Positions 6,524 to 12,765 of a stretch of DNA of 38,409 bases are shown piece after piece. The stretch's first letter is position 1. Each line of letters begins with the position of its first letter. This stretch comes from a virus: positions 1 to 38,409 of IMG/VR virus record IMGVR_UViG_3300038307_000159, one strand, 5' to 3'. The notes below the pieces were generated by a model. That model was given only the letters and a program-made list of their open reading frames with translations. It made no database searches and was not told the DNA's origin. The position numbers and the translations under genes were made by a program.

Positions 6524-6604
6524 CGGACTGATTGAGATTTGAACTCATATCTTATAAAGTCCCAATGGGAGTTTTATATATGTTACCAGTTACACCACCA
6601 GTCC
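6524..6604 (-). tRNA. tRNA-like gene with an abnormal anticodon arm
   Basis: Several parts are standard. The 7-bp acceptor stem is GGACTGG with TCAGTCC, the D arm is GTGTAACTGGTAACAT, and the T loop GTTCAAATC has a 4-bp stem. No CCA is encoded. The anticodon arm is wrong for a normal tRNA: TATAAA/TTTATA closes a 14-base loop (ACTCCCATTGGGAC) that can itself fold as TCCC/GGGA. The total of 81 bases is about 8 too long. An anticodon cannot be assigned with confidence (CCC or TGG are readable). It could be a degenerate tRNA, a decoy, or one with a small insertion. It abuts the stop of the upstream gene. Confidence 0.6.
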
Positions 6605-6855
6605 TAACTTATCTTATATATTGCTTCAGTCTTATTATACTGTTCCTTTATTTTATATATGTACCCGCAAAATGGAATCAGTTTTCTAGTGAGATATTTA
6701 GATGCTTTCCTCCACTGACTTGGTGTAAGTTTAGCCCTCCATTCTGTAAGTGTTTCACCTTTTGTATCAGTAAAACTCACATAAGTATCTTTTACTACAA
6801 TATTAAATCTTTGATACTCTTGTAATTTCCTTTCTTTTTTTAATTTCTTCTTCAT
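6604..6855 (-). CDS. basic protein of unknown function (83 aa)
   Basis: A very basic N-terminus (MKKKLKKERK) leads into an alpha/beta stretch (VVKDTYVSFTDTKGETL) and LTPSQWRKASKYLTRKL. No recognised motif. Its TAG stop shares one base with the tRNA-like gene, so both would be on one transcript. Function unknown. Confidence 0.5.
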   Translation of the reverse strand: MKKKLKKERKLQEYQRFNIVVKDTYVSFTDTKGETLTEWRAKLTPSQWRKASKYLTRKLIPFCGYIYKIKEQYNKTEAIYKIS

Positions 6856-6862
6856 ATTTATT

Positions 6863-7178
6863 CTTTATAGTTGTTAATAATCTTATCTAATTACGCTTTT
6901 AGCTTCAACACAGTATCTTTAAACATATCTTTAAGCTGTGGCACACCTTCTAATAAGAGTTTTTCTTCATTACTCATATATTTTATATTCTCTAGATGAT
7001 TTCTCCACCGCTCCTCATCTTTCACAATAGATACATAGAAGCTGGGGTTGATTATTCCTCTTCTTACCATTACAGGGTTTTTACCGACAATTCCTTTTAA
7101 GATGTTCGGTAGTTCATCAGCGTCAATCTGTATGTTGTCTCCTCTACTCATTATTATTTTATAGGGTTTGTTTTGCAT
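6863..7178 (-). repeat. direct repeat copy A flanking the C5 methyltransferase module
   Basis: About 316 bp, from CTTTATAGTTGTTAATAATC through the whole 95-aa gene, is repeated at 8201-8499 in the same orientation at high identity. The region between is the methyltransferase plus three small genes. Confidence 0.75.
6891..7178 (-). CDS. duplicated protein of unknown function, copy A (95 aa)
   Basis: It encodes MQNKPYKIIMSRGDNIQIDA and is closely similar along its whole length to the protein at 8221-8499; the main difference is a short stretch near residues 66-76. No membrane segment or catalytic motif is seen. The compact pattern (IMSRGD, VRRGIINPSFYVSIV) looks like a small alpha/beta domain. 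It overlaps the end of the C5 methyltransferase gene by 25 bases. Function unknown. Confidence 0.7.
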   Translation of the reverse strand: MQNKPYKIIMSRGDNIQIDADELPNILKGIVGKNPVMVRRGIINPSFYVSIVKDEERWRNHLENIKYMSNEEKLLLEGVPQLKDMFKDTVLKLKA

Positions 7179-7786
7179 ATTGATTTTAATACGTGTAATC
7201 CCAATTCAGGACTGACACAATTTCTTAATACTTGTCTTTTGTTTTTTATTTTATACTCACTTAAATCATAACCATAGAGTTTTTGTAGGTCAGGTATTTG
7301 TGCGGTTCGTATCTTGTCCTTTGTGAATTCTTTGTCGGGTATGTCAAAATTAGACCAAAATAAATGTCGCTGTAACAACTTTCCTTCAATCAGGGGCTTG
7401 TAGTATGGTTTAACATTTTCCACAACCCACTTACCCTCAAAGTGGTGTTTTAAAAATAATATTTCTTCGTACAAAGTCATATCAGGATAAACTGGTTCTG
7501 TTCCTCTGTAACGGACACAGATGTTATGTCTAAATGATGAATGTGTCTGACAAGGTGGACTACTCCAAATAAAGTCAAACTCTTTATAATGTTCCAGTAG
7601 ATACTGATGTGCATCACCGACAACAACTTCGTCATTAGGAAAAATGTTCTGATATATCTTTGCAAGCACAGGGTCATTTTCAATAGCAGTTACTTTAAAC
7701 TGATTATCAATATCAAATAACTCTTTCCACTTTTTTCTATTTCCTCCTATTCCTGCGTATAAATTTAATATTTTAAATGTTTTCAT
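7154..7786 (-). CDS. C5-cytosine DNA methyltransferase
   Basis: Residues 7-16 LNLYAGIGGN form SAM motif I, PPCQ at 77-80 supplies the catalytic cysteine C79, ENV is at 123-125, RHLFWSNF follows, and NCVSPELGLHVL near the end is motif X. At 210 aa it is short for the family, with a minimal target-recognition region between motifs VIII and X. Phage versions usually protect DNA from restriction. It starts in an ATGA overlap with a small gene upstream. Confidence 0.9.
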   Translation of the reverse strand: MKTFKILNLYAGIGGNRKKWKELFDIDNQFKVTAIENDPVLAKIYQNIFPNDEVVVGDAHQYLLEHYKEFDFIWSSPPCQTHSSFRHNICVRYRGTEPVYPDMTLYEEILFLKHHFEGKWVVENVKPYYKPLIEGKLLQRHLFWSNFDIPDKEFTKDKIRTAQIPDLQKLYGYDLSEYKIKNKRQVLRNCVSPELGLHVLKSICKTNPIK

Positions 7787-7944
7787 ATTTGATTAAACTT
7801 TATCTGTATTTGATTACCTACTGGTGTCTTCCTTAGACGGAACTTTATAATATGTTTTAGCCCACACTTGCAACATTCCTGTTCAAATCCTTTTCTATTT
7901 GGTGTAATCCACTGATTGTCATATATTTGTCCTAAATATTGCAT
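7783..7944 (-). CDS. small metal-binding-like protein (53 aa)
   Basis: The product MQYLGQIYDNQWITPNRKGF has a CCKCG cysteine cluster around residues 24-28, then a basic strand. It overlaps the next gene start (ATGA at 7786) and the previous gene by 13 bases, which supports real translation. It may be a half zinc-ribbon. Function unknown. Confidence 0.58.
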   Translation of the reverse strand: MQYLGQIYDNQWITPNRKGFEQECCKCGLKHIIKFRLRKTPVGNQIQIKFNQI

Positions 7945-8075
7945 ATTAGTTTCTCAATTTCATTATTCTTCTCACAGCCATCACATTTACATTTAGTATC
8001 CCATATATGAGGTGGTTTATTACCTCCTTTTGGATTCCATTGTATTTTTCTTAATTTTTCTTTTATATTTTCCAT
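7932..8075 (-). CDS. small cysteine-containing protein (47 aa)
   Basis: MENIKEKLRKIQWNPKGGNK is followed by CKCDGC, a compact three-cysteine motif, then a helix. It overlaps its downstream neighbour and lies between the two copies of the duplicated gene. Function unknown. Confidence 0.5.
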   Translation of the reverse strand: MENIKEKLRKIQWNPKGGNKPPHIWDTKCKCDGCEKNNEIEKLICNI

Positions 8076-8100
8076 ATCTCTTATCTCTTAGTCTAATAAT

Positions 8101-8190
8101 CTATTTAGTTGGGTTAAAATCTTCAGCTTTAATAAAATCTCCTTCTGTTAAACTTCCTAAGTATTCTTTTTCTGTTGGTTCTTTCTCCAT
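8101..8190 (-). CDS. possible microprotein (29 aa)
   Basis: An acidic 29-codon frame, MEKEPTEKEYLGSLTEGDFI and on. Its N-terminus resembles that of the 67-aa protein starting at 1187 (MEKETTEKEYK), which suggests a shared origin. It fills the gap before the next gene. Short length keeps confidence low. Confidence 0.4.
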   Translation of the reverse strand: MEKEPTEKEYLGSLTEGDFIKAEDFNPTK

Positions 8191-8200
8191 ATTTATTTTA

Positions 8201-8499
8201 CTTTATAGTTGTTAATAATCTTATGCTTTCAGCTTCAAAACAGTATCTTTGAACATATCTTTGAGCTGTGGCACTCCTGCAATCCTCAACTGCTTGTCAT
8301 ACTTAGTATTTTCTTTGAAATTTCTCCACCGCTCTTCATCTTTTACGATTGATACATAGAAGCTAGGGTTTATTATTCCTCTCCTTACTATCACAGGGTT
8401 CTTTTCAACAATTCCTTTTAAGACATTTGGTAGTTCATCAGCGTCAATCTGTATGTGGTCTCCTCTGCTCATTATTATTTTGTAGGGTTTGTTTTGCAT
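8201..8499 (-). repeat. direct repeat copy B flanking the C5 methyltransferase module
   Basis: Second copy of the ~300-bp repeat at 6863-7178, same orientation, with scattered substitutions and a short indel. Recombination between the copies would delete about 1.3 kb including the methyltransferase. Confidence 0.75.
8221..8499 (-). CDS. duplicated protein of unknown function, copy B (92 aa)
   Basis: A paralog of the 6891-7178 gene, sharing MQNKPYKIIMSRGD and the C-terminal GVPQLKDMFKDTVLKLKA. Differences are concentrated in the middle (KENTKYDKQLRIA). Both copies are intact, so both are probably used, or the duplication is recent. Function unknown. Confidence 0.7.
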   Translation of the reverse strand: MQNKPYKIIMSRGDHIQIDADELPNVLKGIVEKNPVIVRRGIINPSFYVSIVKDEERWRNFKENTKYDKQLRIAGVPQLKDMFKDTVLKLKA

Positions 8500-8500
8500 T

Positions 8501-8986
8501 TTATTTGTAACAACTTGGTAATTGCATTTCGTTAGGTATTTCTTTTTCTGCTGTTTTTTCTAGTATGCTTTGCATCACCGCTTTCATTTCTTCATTTCTC
8601 CAAGCACCTATCACATAACTGCGAACATTTTTACTATAATGATAGTCATTTTGTTTTATATGCTCATCACAAGCTTTCTCTGTAAAAAATACTCCTGCCC
8701 TCAAATTAAACTCCCAAATCTCCTTAACAGGTAAATAATATTGAACACCACAATCAACACACGGACTTGTTTCAAGAAAGCCGTCAGAACACGCTTTACT
8801 TTCACATTCCTCACATACATCTTTTTCCTCTATCTCGTTACCTTCCTCGCCAGAGTATTTATGAAAATCACAATAATCTCCGTGGGTAACAACTTCTTTT
8901 TTGTCTTGTATAACAAACAAAGGGTATTGTGTGCCTCTGTTGTTTTGTGAACGCATTTGCTCACTTGTTTGTTTTAATATTTCCAT
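8501..8986 (-). CDS. cysteine-rich protein of unknown function (161 aa)
   Basis: The middle contains cysteine pairs (CEEC around 58-61 and CVDCG around 76-80) plus further Cys/His residues, consistent with one or two zinc sites. The C-terminal half is helical (SYVIGAWRNEEMKAVMQSIL). It follows the replication-initiator-like gene directly, with only a 6-base gap. I recognise the general look of a phage early protein but not a specific family. Confidence 0.6.
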   Translation of the reverse strand: MEILKQTSEQMRSQNNRGTQYPLFVIQDKKEVVTHGDYCDFHKYSGEEGNEIEEKDVCEECESKACSDGFLETSPCVDCGVQYYLPVKEIWEFNLRAGVFFTEKACDEHIKQNDYHYSKNVRSYVIGAWRNEEMKAVMQSILEKTAEKEIPNEMQLPSCYK

Positions 8987-8992
8987 AACATT

Positions 8993-9661
8993 TTAATTTA
9001 ATCCTATAATCTCCTTCTTCTTACTTTTAATCTCTAGTGCTTTACGCCTAGCCCAGCTTTGGAGTGTGGCGTAGTGGGACTTGTACCTTTTACCTTTTGA
9101 GGCGATGTAAGTATCTAACTCAAAGATTAACCCTTTAACGTTATCTTCTCCCATAAGGTCAATTAACTTCGTGTATTCGTTTGGAGTTAATTTAACGTTA
9201 TTAAATTCACCGTACGACACTTTGTCTGTCTTAACTTTACTTAACTTAACCTTACCTAACCTAACCTTACTTAAGCCGTCCGTGGACTGTCCACCTAATC
9301 TTTTACTATTATCTTCAACATCTGTGCGGGGTTTTGCCTTAAGTAAGGCTATATTTTCGGGAATTAGATGTTTGTAAATACTATCCACTTTTCTATCTGC
9401 TCGGATTGAATTATGCTCAAGCCAATTATTTATTAGCATTACTTGGTCTTCATTTAATTGGACTATAAATTCTTTTGTTAGGAGGATTTTAATTATGTCA
9501 GAAGCTGTGCCGAGAGTTCGTGTTATTGGGTAGACTTCCACCACACCGTCATCATCTGCGTTGAGTATCAAATGAAAATACAAAGCTTGTGCCTCTAAAG
9601 GCATCTGTAGAAACTTTGCCGACCTTGCTATTCTATTTGAGAACATTCTACGATTTGCCAT
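8993..9661 (-). CDS. replication-initiator-like protein (DnaD/O-type winged helix)
   Basis: From the ATG at 9661 (MANRRMFSNRIARSAKFLQM) the first ~110 residues match the winged-helix pattern of phage replisome organisers: ALYFHLILNADDDGVVEVYP, then LTKEFI and INNWLEHNSIR. The C-terminal part is lysine-rich and ends in a helical domain (YKSHYATLQSWARRK), typical of such initiators, which bind origin DNA and recruit the helicase. An earlier start at 9694 lies within a stem of the leader and is less likely. No strong Shine-Dalgarno is present. Confidence 0.65.
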   Translation of the reverse strand: MANRRMFSNRIARSAKFLQMPLEAQALYFHLILNADDDGVVEVYPITRTLGTASDIIKILLTKEFIVQLNEDQVMLINNWLEHNSIRADRKVDSIYKHLIPENIALLKAKPRTDVEDNSKRLGGQSTDGLSKVRLGKVKLSKVKTDKVSYGEFNNVKLTPNEYTKLIDLMGEDNVKGLIFELDTYIASKGKRYKSHYATLQSWARRKALEIKSKKKEIIGLN

Positions 9662-9675
9662 ATTTACACACTTAA

Positions 9676-9763
9676 AAAGTCCACCGATTTGCAAAAACTC
9701 GTAAGAATTTTATCGGAGGACTTTGTAAATTTATAAATATATCTCTTACGTTAAGTTTTTGCA
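9676..9763 (-). promoter_or_regulatory. initiator-gene leader with two interleaved stems (pseudoknot or switch)
   Basis: In the minus-strand RNA, arm B1 (9763-9744) pairs with B2 (9706-9690) over 17 bp with a 3-base bulge. Arm A1 (9724-9712) pairs with A2 (9688-9676) over 12 of 13 positions. The order along the RNA is B1, A1, B2, A2, so the stems interleave: either a pseudoknot or two mutually exclusive folds. B1 begins about where transcription should start. A2 lies 14 bases before the ATG. This could control initiator translation or act as replication-origin DNA. Confidence 0.65.
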
Positions 9764-9770
9764 TACTCTA

Positions 9771-9799
9771 AGACTACCAAATAGGACTCAACCTGTCAA
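9771..9799 (-). promoter_or_regulatory. sigma70-type promoter for the initiator gene
   Basis: The minus strand reads TTGACA (9799-9794), a 17-base spacer, then TAGTCT (9776-9771). The -35 is consensus and the -10 matches three of six positions. The predicted start is near 9764, at the first base of the structured leader. Confidence 0.6.
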
Positions 9800-9816
9800 G
9801 GAAATGTGGGGGTAAA

Positions 9817-10179
9817 CTATTTTAATATCTCATTAACCAGATACTCAACCATATAAGCATAAACTTCTTCGCTCTCTACACTTGGTTCTACTCCCATCGT
9901 TGCGAGTATCATCCAGACTGCATGGAATGCTTCGTGGGCTATTACTCCATAAGTAGGTTTTTCCACAAAATAAATTAAGACTGCTCTGTTAGGTAATTTT
10001 ACTGTGTGAGCTACACCAGACTTTTTTAGATACCCTTCCGTTTCTTCGTCTAACTCAACTTTATATTTAGTGAGTTCTTTTTTAATTTCTTCTACACTAT
10101 TTCCAAAAGAAACCATCACATCATATGGAAATACATTTAGCTGGATTATTTTTATAGGTTGCTCTTTAGGTTTTTTCAT
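9817..10179 (-). CDS. HEXXH metallopeptidase-like protein
   Basis: From the ATG at 10179 this is a 120-aa protein. It carries VIAHEAFHAVW with H82, E83 and H86 as the zinc-binding HExxH motif, followed by an acidic helix with candidate third ligands (SEEVYAYMVEYL). Small phage HExxH proteins of this kind are known but their substrates are not. It sits alone next to the divergent switch point. AGGGGG lies directly before the ATG. It may be inactive as a protease and only fold-related. Confidence 0.62.
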   Translation of the reverse strand: MKKPKEQPIKIIQLNVFPYDVMVSFGNSVEEIKKELTKYKVELDEETEGYLKKSGVAHTVKLPNRAVLIYFVEKPTYGVIAHEAFHAVWMILATMGVEPSVESEEVYAYMVEYLVNEILK

Positions 10180-10340
10180 CCCCCTATTAAAACACAAAAG
10201 CCCTCAAGAGTGAAGACTTTTGCTGGGGTTTATTTTATTTTGGAAAGGACTTACTTTATTCTACCAAACCATCACATCTTTTGGAAGTGGGGGGTTGTAT
10301 AGCCTTCTCTCGACTATCCACAGGTAGATACAAATAGGTC

Positions 10341-10368
10341 TTGACCCCTCTTGGATATCCTGTATACT
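10341..10368 (+). promoter_or_regulatory. rightward sigma70-type promoter
   Basis: TTGACC (10341-10346), a 16-base spacer and TATACT (10363-10368). The expected start, 10374-10376, coincides with the ATG at 10375, so the mRNA could be leaderless. A near-consensus DnaA-box-like CTATCCACA lies just upstream at 10314-10322. Confidence 0.6.
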
Positions 10369-10374
10369 ATAAAT

Positions 10375-10500
10375 ATGACAGATAAAACATACAAAGGAAT
10401 ATTCGTACCAGTCAAGGTACATAAGAAGTTAAAAGTCCGAGCATTGAAAGAAGATAAAACAATGATTGAACTTTTAGAAGAATTATTATCAGTTAAGTAG
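10375..10500 (+). CDS. ribbon-helix-helix (Arc/CopG-like) regulator (41 aa)
   Basis: The 41-aa protein has a short strand GIFVPVKVHKKLK followed by helix VRALKEDKT and helix MIELLEELL, the size and pattern of a minimal ribbon-helix-helix DNA-binding dimer. It is the first gene of the plus-strand unit and sits at the divergent junction, which suits a repressor of the early promoters. The start codon lies at the predicted transcription start. Confidence 0.68.
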   Translation: MTDKTYKGIFVPVKVHKKLKVRALKEDKTMIELLEELLSVK

Positions 10501-10517
10501 CACATTACAACAAAATA

Positions 10518-10665
10518 AATCTTTCCCAACCTTCCTCAGAAATACCCTACGGTAATTTAGTACAAAGTGTTCACGATTATTTGTAAGGGTTCGACCCTCC
10601 AACCGCTTTGAACAATTTTTATGTAAACAAACGGTCGGGTCATCTGAGGTAGATTGGGTGGGATT
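10518..10665 (+). ncRNA. candidate structured RNA (148 nt, multibranched)
   Basis: Arms 10518-10539 and 10644-10665 pair at 19 of 22 positions. Two T-G wobbles would be mismatches on the minus strand, although one C-A would instead be a wobble there. Inside, ACCC/GGGT (10544-10547, 10637-10640) closes three hairpins: ACAAA/TTTGT (10562-10566, 10580-10584), AGGG/CCCT (10586-10589, 10595-10598) and a bulged 8-bp stem (10602-10610, 10628-10635). The layout is cloverleaf-like but does not fit a tRNA. No reading frame with coding character covers it. Confidence 0.5.
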
Positions 10666-10690
10666 AAGATTATAAACTAACAAAAAAATT

Positions 10691-10999
10691 ATGACTTTTT
10701 TTAGAATCACACGAGATAAAAAAGGTAGATATTCAAAGAAAAAAATATCTATCCTCACATCACTAATCATTATATCAATCATCTTTATAGGAGCTATGAC
10801 ACAGACACAGAGTTATACAGTACAGGCAGAGATTGTAGACGAGAGAGATAGTATACAAAAGATTACAGATGAAATAGCAGTTACTTATAGAGAACTAGAA
10901 GAGACCAGAGAAGCACTGGAGGTCGTACAAGAGAGACATTTAAAAGCGTTAGAAGATTATAAGAGCAGTTTGGAAAGTTTCGAGCTGTACAGTAATTAA
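10691..10999 (+). CDS. membrane-anchored coiled-coil protein (102 aa)
   Basis: The N-terminus is basic (RITRDKKGRYSKKK), then a transmembrane segment (ISILTSLIIISIIFIGAM, about 19-36), then a long coiled coil (DEIAVTYRELEETREALEVV). The topology suggests a cytoplasmic basic tail and an outward coiled coil. The ATG follows an A-rich stretch with no Shine-Dalgarno. Function unknown; it could be spanin-like or an exclusion factor. Confidence 0.62.
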   Translation: MTFFRITRDKKGRYSKKKISILTSLIIISIIFIGAMTQTQSYTVQAEIVDERDSIQKITDEIAVTYRELEETREALEVVQERHLKALEDYKSSLESFELYSN

Positions 11000-11005
11000 A
11001 TCATT

Positions 11006-11134
11006 ATGTATCAATCAAGATGGAAAAGAGACAAACTAGCACAAGAGCAGACACCTTTATGGAAGCTAGTGGCGATAGTAACACCCATAATGGCAGTAGT
11101 AGTAGTTTTATTAGCTTGGATAATGCCACATTAA
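11006..11134 (+). CDS. small membrane protein (42 aa)
   Basis: A basic head (YQSRWKRDKLAQEQ) and one transmembrane helix (LVAIVTPIMAVVVVLLAWIM). It begins 7 bases after the preceding stop with the AT-rich spacer usual here. Unknown function. Confidence 0.5.
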   Translation: MYQSRWKRDKLAQEQTPLWKLVAIVTPIMAVVVVLLAWIMPH

Positions 11135-11138
11135 GATT

Positions 11139-11216
11139 ATGACTCTACAAGAAATAACAATAATTATTTTAGGTGCAACAATACTTTTACACCTTGGTAG
11201 CCATTTATTAGCATAG
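11139..11216 (+). CDS. possible 25-aa membrane peptide
   Basis: The frame MTLQEITIIILGATILLHLG is almost entirely a hydrophobic helix. It starts 5 bases after the previous stop. It is very short, so it is kept at low confidence. Confidence 0.35.
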   Translation: MTLQEITIIILGATILLHLGSHLLA

Positions 11217-11219
11217 AAA

Positions 11220-11239
11220 AAAACCGTGCGAACGGTTTT
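11220..11239 (+). terminator. hairpin with GCGA tetraloop, weak terminator
   Basis: AAAACCGT-GCGA-ACGGTTTT forms an 8-bp stem with a stable GNRA loop, ending in only four T. It lies between the tiny membrane genes and the next gene, so it may attenuate or stabilise rather than fully terminate. Confidence 0.42.
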
Positions 11240-11254
11240 AATCACTAAACATAT

Positions 11255-11521
11255 ATGAACAATATAACACACCGAAGACTAGAAGCAATGTCTTTAGAAG
11301 AACTATACACAGAGCAGAGAGGACTTTATGACCTCATAGAGAACTCAGAGAAGAAGGGGTTAGCTTACGCAGAAGCGTGGGAGACTCTTTTGGAGATACC
11401 CCTCTTCATAAGTAAGAGAATTGCAGGAGATGAATACATTAAGATTAGACAGGCTAAGAGGGAGGTAGAGCCAGAAGAGTGTGGGTATGATTTGGTGTTA
11501 CATGAACAATTAATGGCTTAA
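11255..11521 (+). CDS. unknown helical protein (88 aa)
   Basis: A soluble, charged, mainly helical protein (LEAMSLEELYTEQRGLYDLI, then IAGDEYIKIRQAKREVEP). No cysteine motif or membrane helix. Located in the plus-strand early unit before the HNH gene. Function unknown. Confidence 0.62.
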   Translation: MNNITHRRLEAMSLEELYTEQRGLYDLIENSEKKGLAYAEAWETLLEIPLFISKRIAGDEYIKIRQAKREVEPEECGYDLVLHEQLMA

Positions 11522-11532
11522 TATAAATCACT

Positions 11533-11709
11533 ATGTTTGAAGAATATTTAGAACAAAAGTTTTTTGACGAACACCCCGAAGTAATGAAAGACCAATTTGA
11601 AGACGCTTTTGACAAATGGCTTACAGAATTAGATGTCGATGAGTGGATAAAGCTAGGAGATGATTTTAAAGCAAGTCCTTCCAAAGAAGTGGCGAAGATT
11701 ATTAAATAA
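11533..11709 (+). CDS. small acidic protein (58 aa)
   Basis: It encodes MFEEYLEQKFFDEHPEVMKD and an acidic helical remainder ending KEVAKIIK. One base separates its stop from the HNH start. No family recognised. Confidence 0.58.
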   Translation: MFEEYLEQKFFDEHPEVMKDQFEDAFDKWLTELDVDEWIKLGDDFKASPSKEVAKIIK

Positions 11710-11710
11710 T

Positions 11711-11989
11711 ATGGCAAAAAGAAAAAACAGCACATTATCAGAATGGCAAAGAGAATGTAAGGAGGGTGGGGTGTGCGAATATTGTGGAGAGCAAAGTAAC
11801 CACTTAACAATAGACCACATAGTACCAAAGAATATACTTGAGACCATAGACAAAACAGGAGAGGCAGTATTTGAAGATACGGAAAACTTTGCAAAGGTAT
11901 GCCCACCTTGTAATAGATTTAAAGGAGCTGTACTAGACATTAAGAACCCAAAGACAAAGTTATTATTAAAAAAGTATTTAGACTTATGA
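11711..11989 (+). CDS. HNH endonuclease (92 aa)
   Basis: From the ATG at 11711 it has CxxC at 22-25 (CEYCG), TIDHIVPK with D35-H36, and a second CxxC at 64-67 (CPPCNRFK) followed by N68. This is a complete minimal HNH zinc nuclease without a NUMOD domain. Compact phage HNH proteins of this type occur both as homing enzymes and as helpers of packaging terminases; this copy is far from the terminase genes. The start matches a one-base gap from the previous stop. The stop overlaps the next ATG. Confidence 0.85.
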   Translation: MAKRKNSTLSEWQRECKEGGVCEYCGEQSNHLTIDHIVPKNILETIDKTGEAVFEDTENFAKVCPPCNRFKGAVLDIKNPKTKLLLKKYLDL

Positions 11990-12138
11990 TATGCTACCAA
12001 CTCAAAAACAGACTAGAACACCTACAACTTGCAGGCTATGATAAAGATGAGGGTTATCTATGGTTTGCACCAAAAACTGAAACTGGCTGGGACAAAGTAG
12101 AATTAGCAGATGACGAGTTTGAAGAATTATCAAATTAA
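11986..12138 (+). CDS. small acidic protein (50 aa)
   Basis: Starts in an ATGA overlap with the HNH stop. The sequence MICYQLKNRLEHLQLAGYDK and GYLWFAPKTETGWDKVEL looks like a small alpha/beta fold. No motif recognised. Confidence 0.58.
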   Translation: MICYQLKNRLEHLQLAGYDKDEGYLWFAPKTETGWDKVELADDEFEELSN

Positions 12139-12150
12139 CAATAAATAAAT

Positions 12151-12741
12151 ATGATTGATAACAATATAAAAATAGAGAAAATGGAAAGTAAAAAATACCC
12201 ATCACTACCGAAGAACATTTACCAGATACAGCTTTTAGACGTTAATTCAGAACAAAAGCCAACATACGATACAAGACTTAAAGCTGAACCAGAGCAAGTC
12301 AAAGAAACAGTTTTAAACTTCCAGTTCACACTTCTTAACGGTACAGACGCATCGCAGGAAAAAGAAGAAGATAAAAACTTACGAGGGCGTAATGTGTGGC
12401 AGAACTTTGTACCAACATATCTTTATGAGGGTGGTAAGGGTAAGAATAAGCTCTACAAGATAGTAGAAGCTCTTATAGGTAGAGAACTTACTGAAGAAGA
12501 GATAGCCTTTGGAATTGATGGAGAGTTTATAAACAGGCTGATAGGTAAGCAGTGTAGACTAGGTATAGAGCCTGTTACAAAAGGCGAGAAGACTTACGAC
12601 AGCATTGAAAGCTACTACGCCATTGAAAATGAGCTAGCACCTTTGACTGATGAAGAAAAGGAGAATGCGAGAGTGAAAGACAAAGAAGAGAAGAAAGCGG
12701 AGGTGGCGAGTGAGGAGATAGATGAGATACCAATGGAATAG
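12151..12741 (+). CDS. OB-fold ssDNA-binding-like phage protein
   Basis: The 196-aa protein has the pattern of phage single-strand-binding/DUF669-like proteins: an N-terminal strand region with NIYQIQLLDV, a central LRGRNVWQNFVPTYL, then GKGKNKLYKIVEALIGREL, then FINRLIGKQCRLGIEPVTKG, and an acidic C-terminal tail (DEIPME). The acidic tail is typical of SSB-type proteins that recruit partners. Neighbouring NinB-like and replication genes fit. Assignment is by pattern, not alignment. Confidence 0.62.
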   Translation: MIDNNIKIEKMESKKYPSLPKNIYQIQLLDVNSEQKPTYDTRLKAEPEQVKETVLNFQFTLLNGTDASQEKEEDKNLRGRNVWQNFVPTYLYEGGKGKNKLYKIVEALIGRELTEEEIAFGIDGEFINRLIGKQCRLGIEPVTKGEKTYDSIESYYAIENELAPLTDEEKENARVKDKEEKKAEVASEEIDEIPME

Positions 12742-12765
12742 ATATAAAGATGTAATAAGTCTATT

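Noticed and set aside
9661-9694. Earlier start (9694) for the initiator
   Set aside because: The extra residues lie within the structured leader and resemble no family member.
10314-10322. DnaA-box-like site as proof of an origin
   Set aside because: A single near-match (CTATCCACA) without a cluster or AT-rich unwinding repeats is not enough, though strand switch here makes an origin possible.
10560-10620. tRNA suggested by GGGTTCGACCC
   Set aside because: The stem around it does not give a standard T arm, and no acceptor or D arm fits. I treat it as part of the larger RNA fold.
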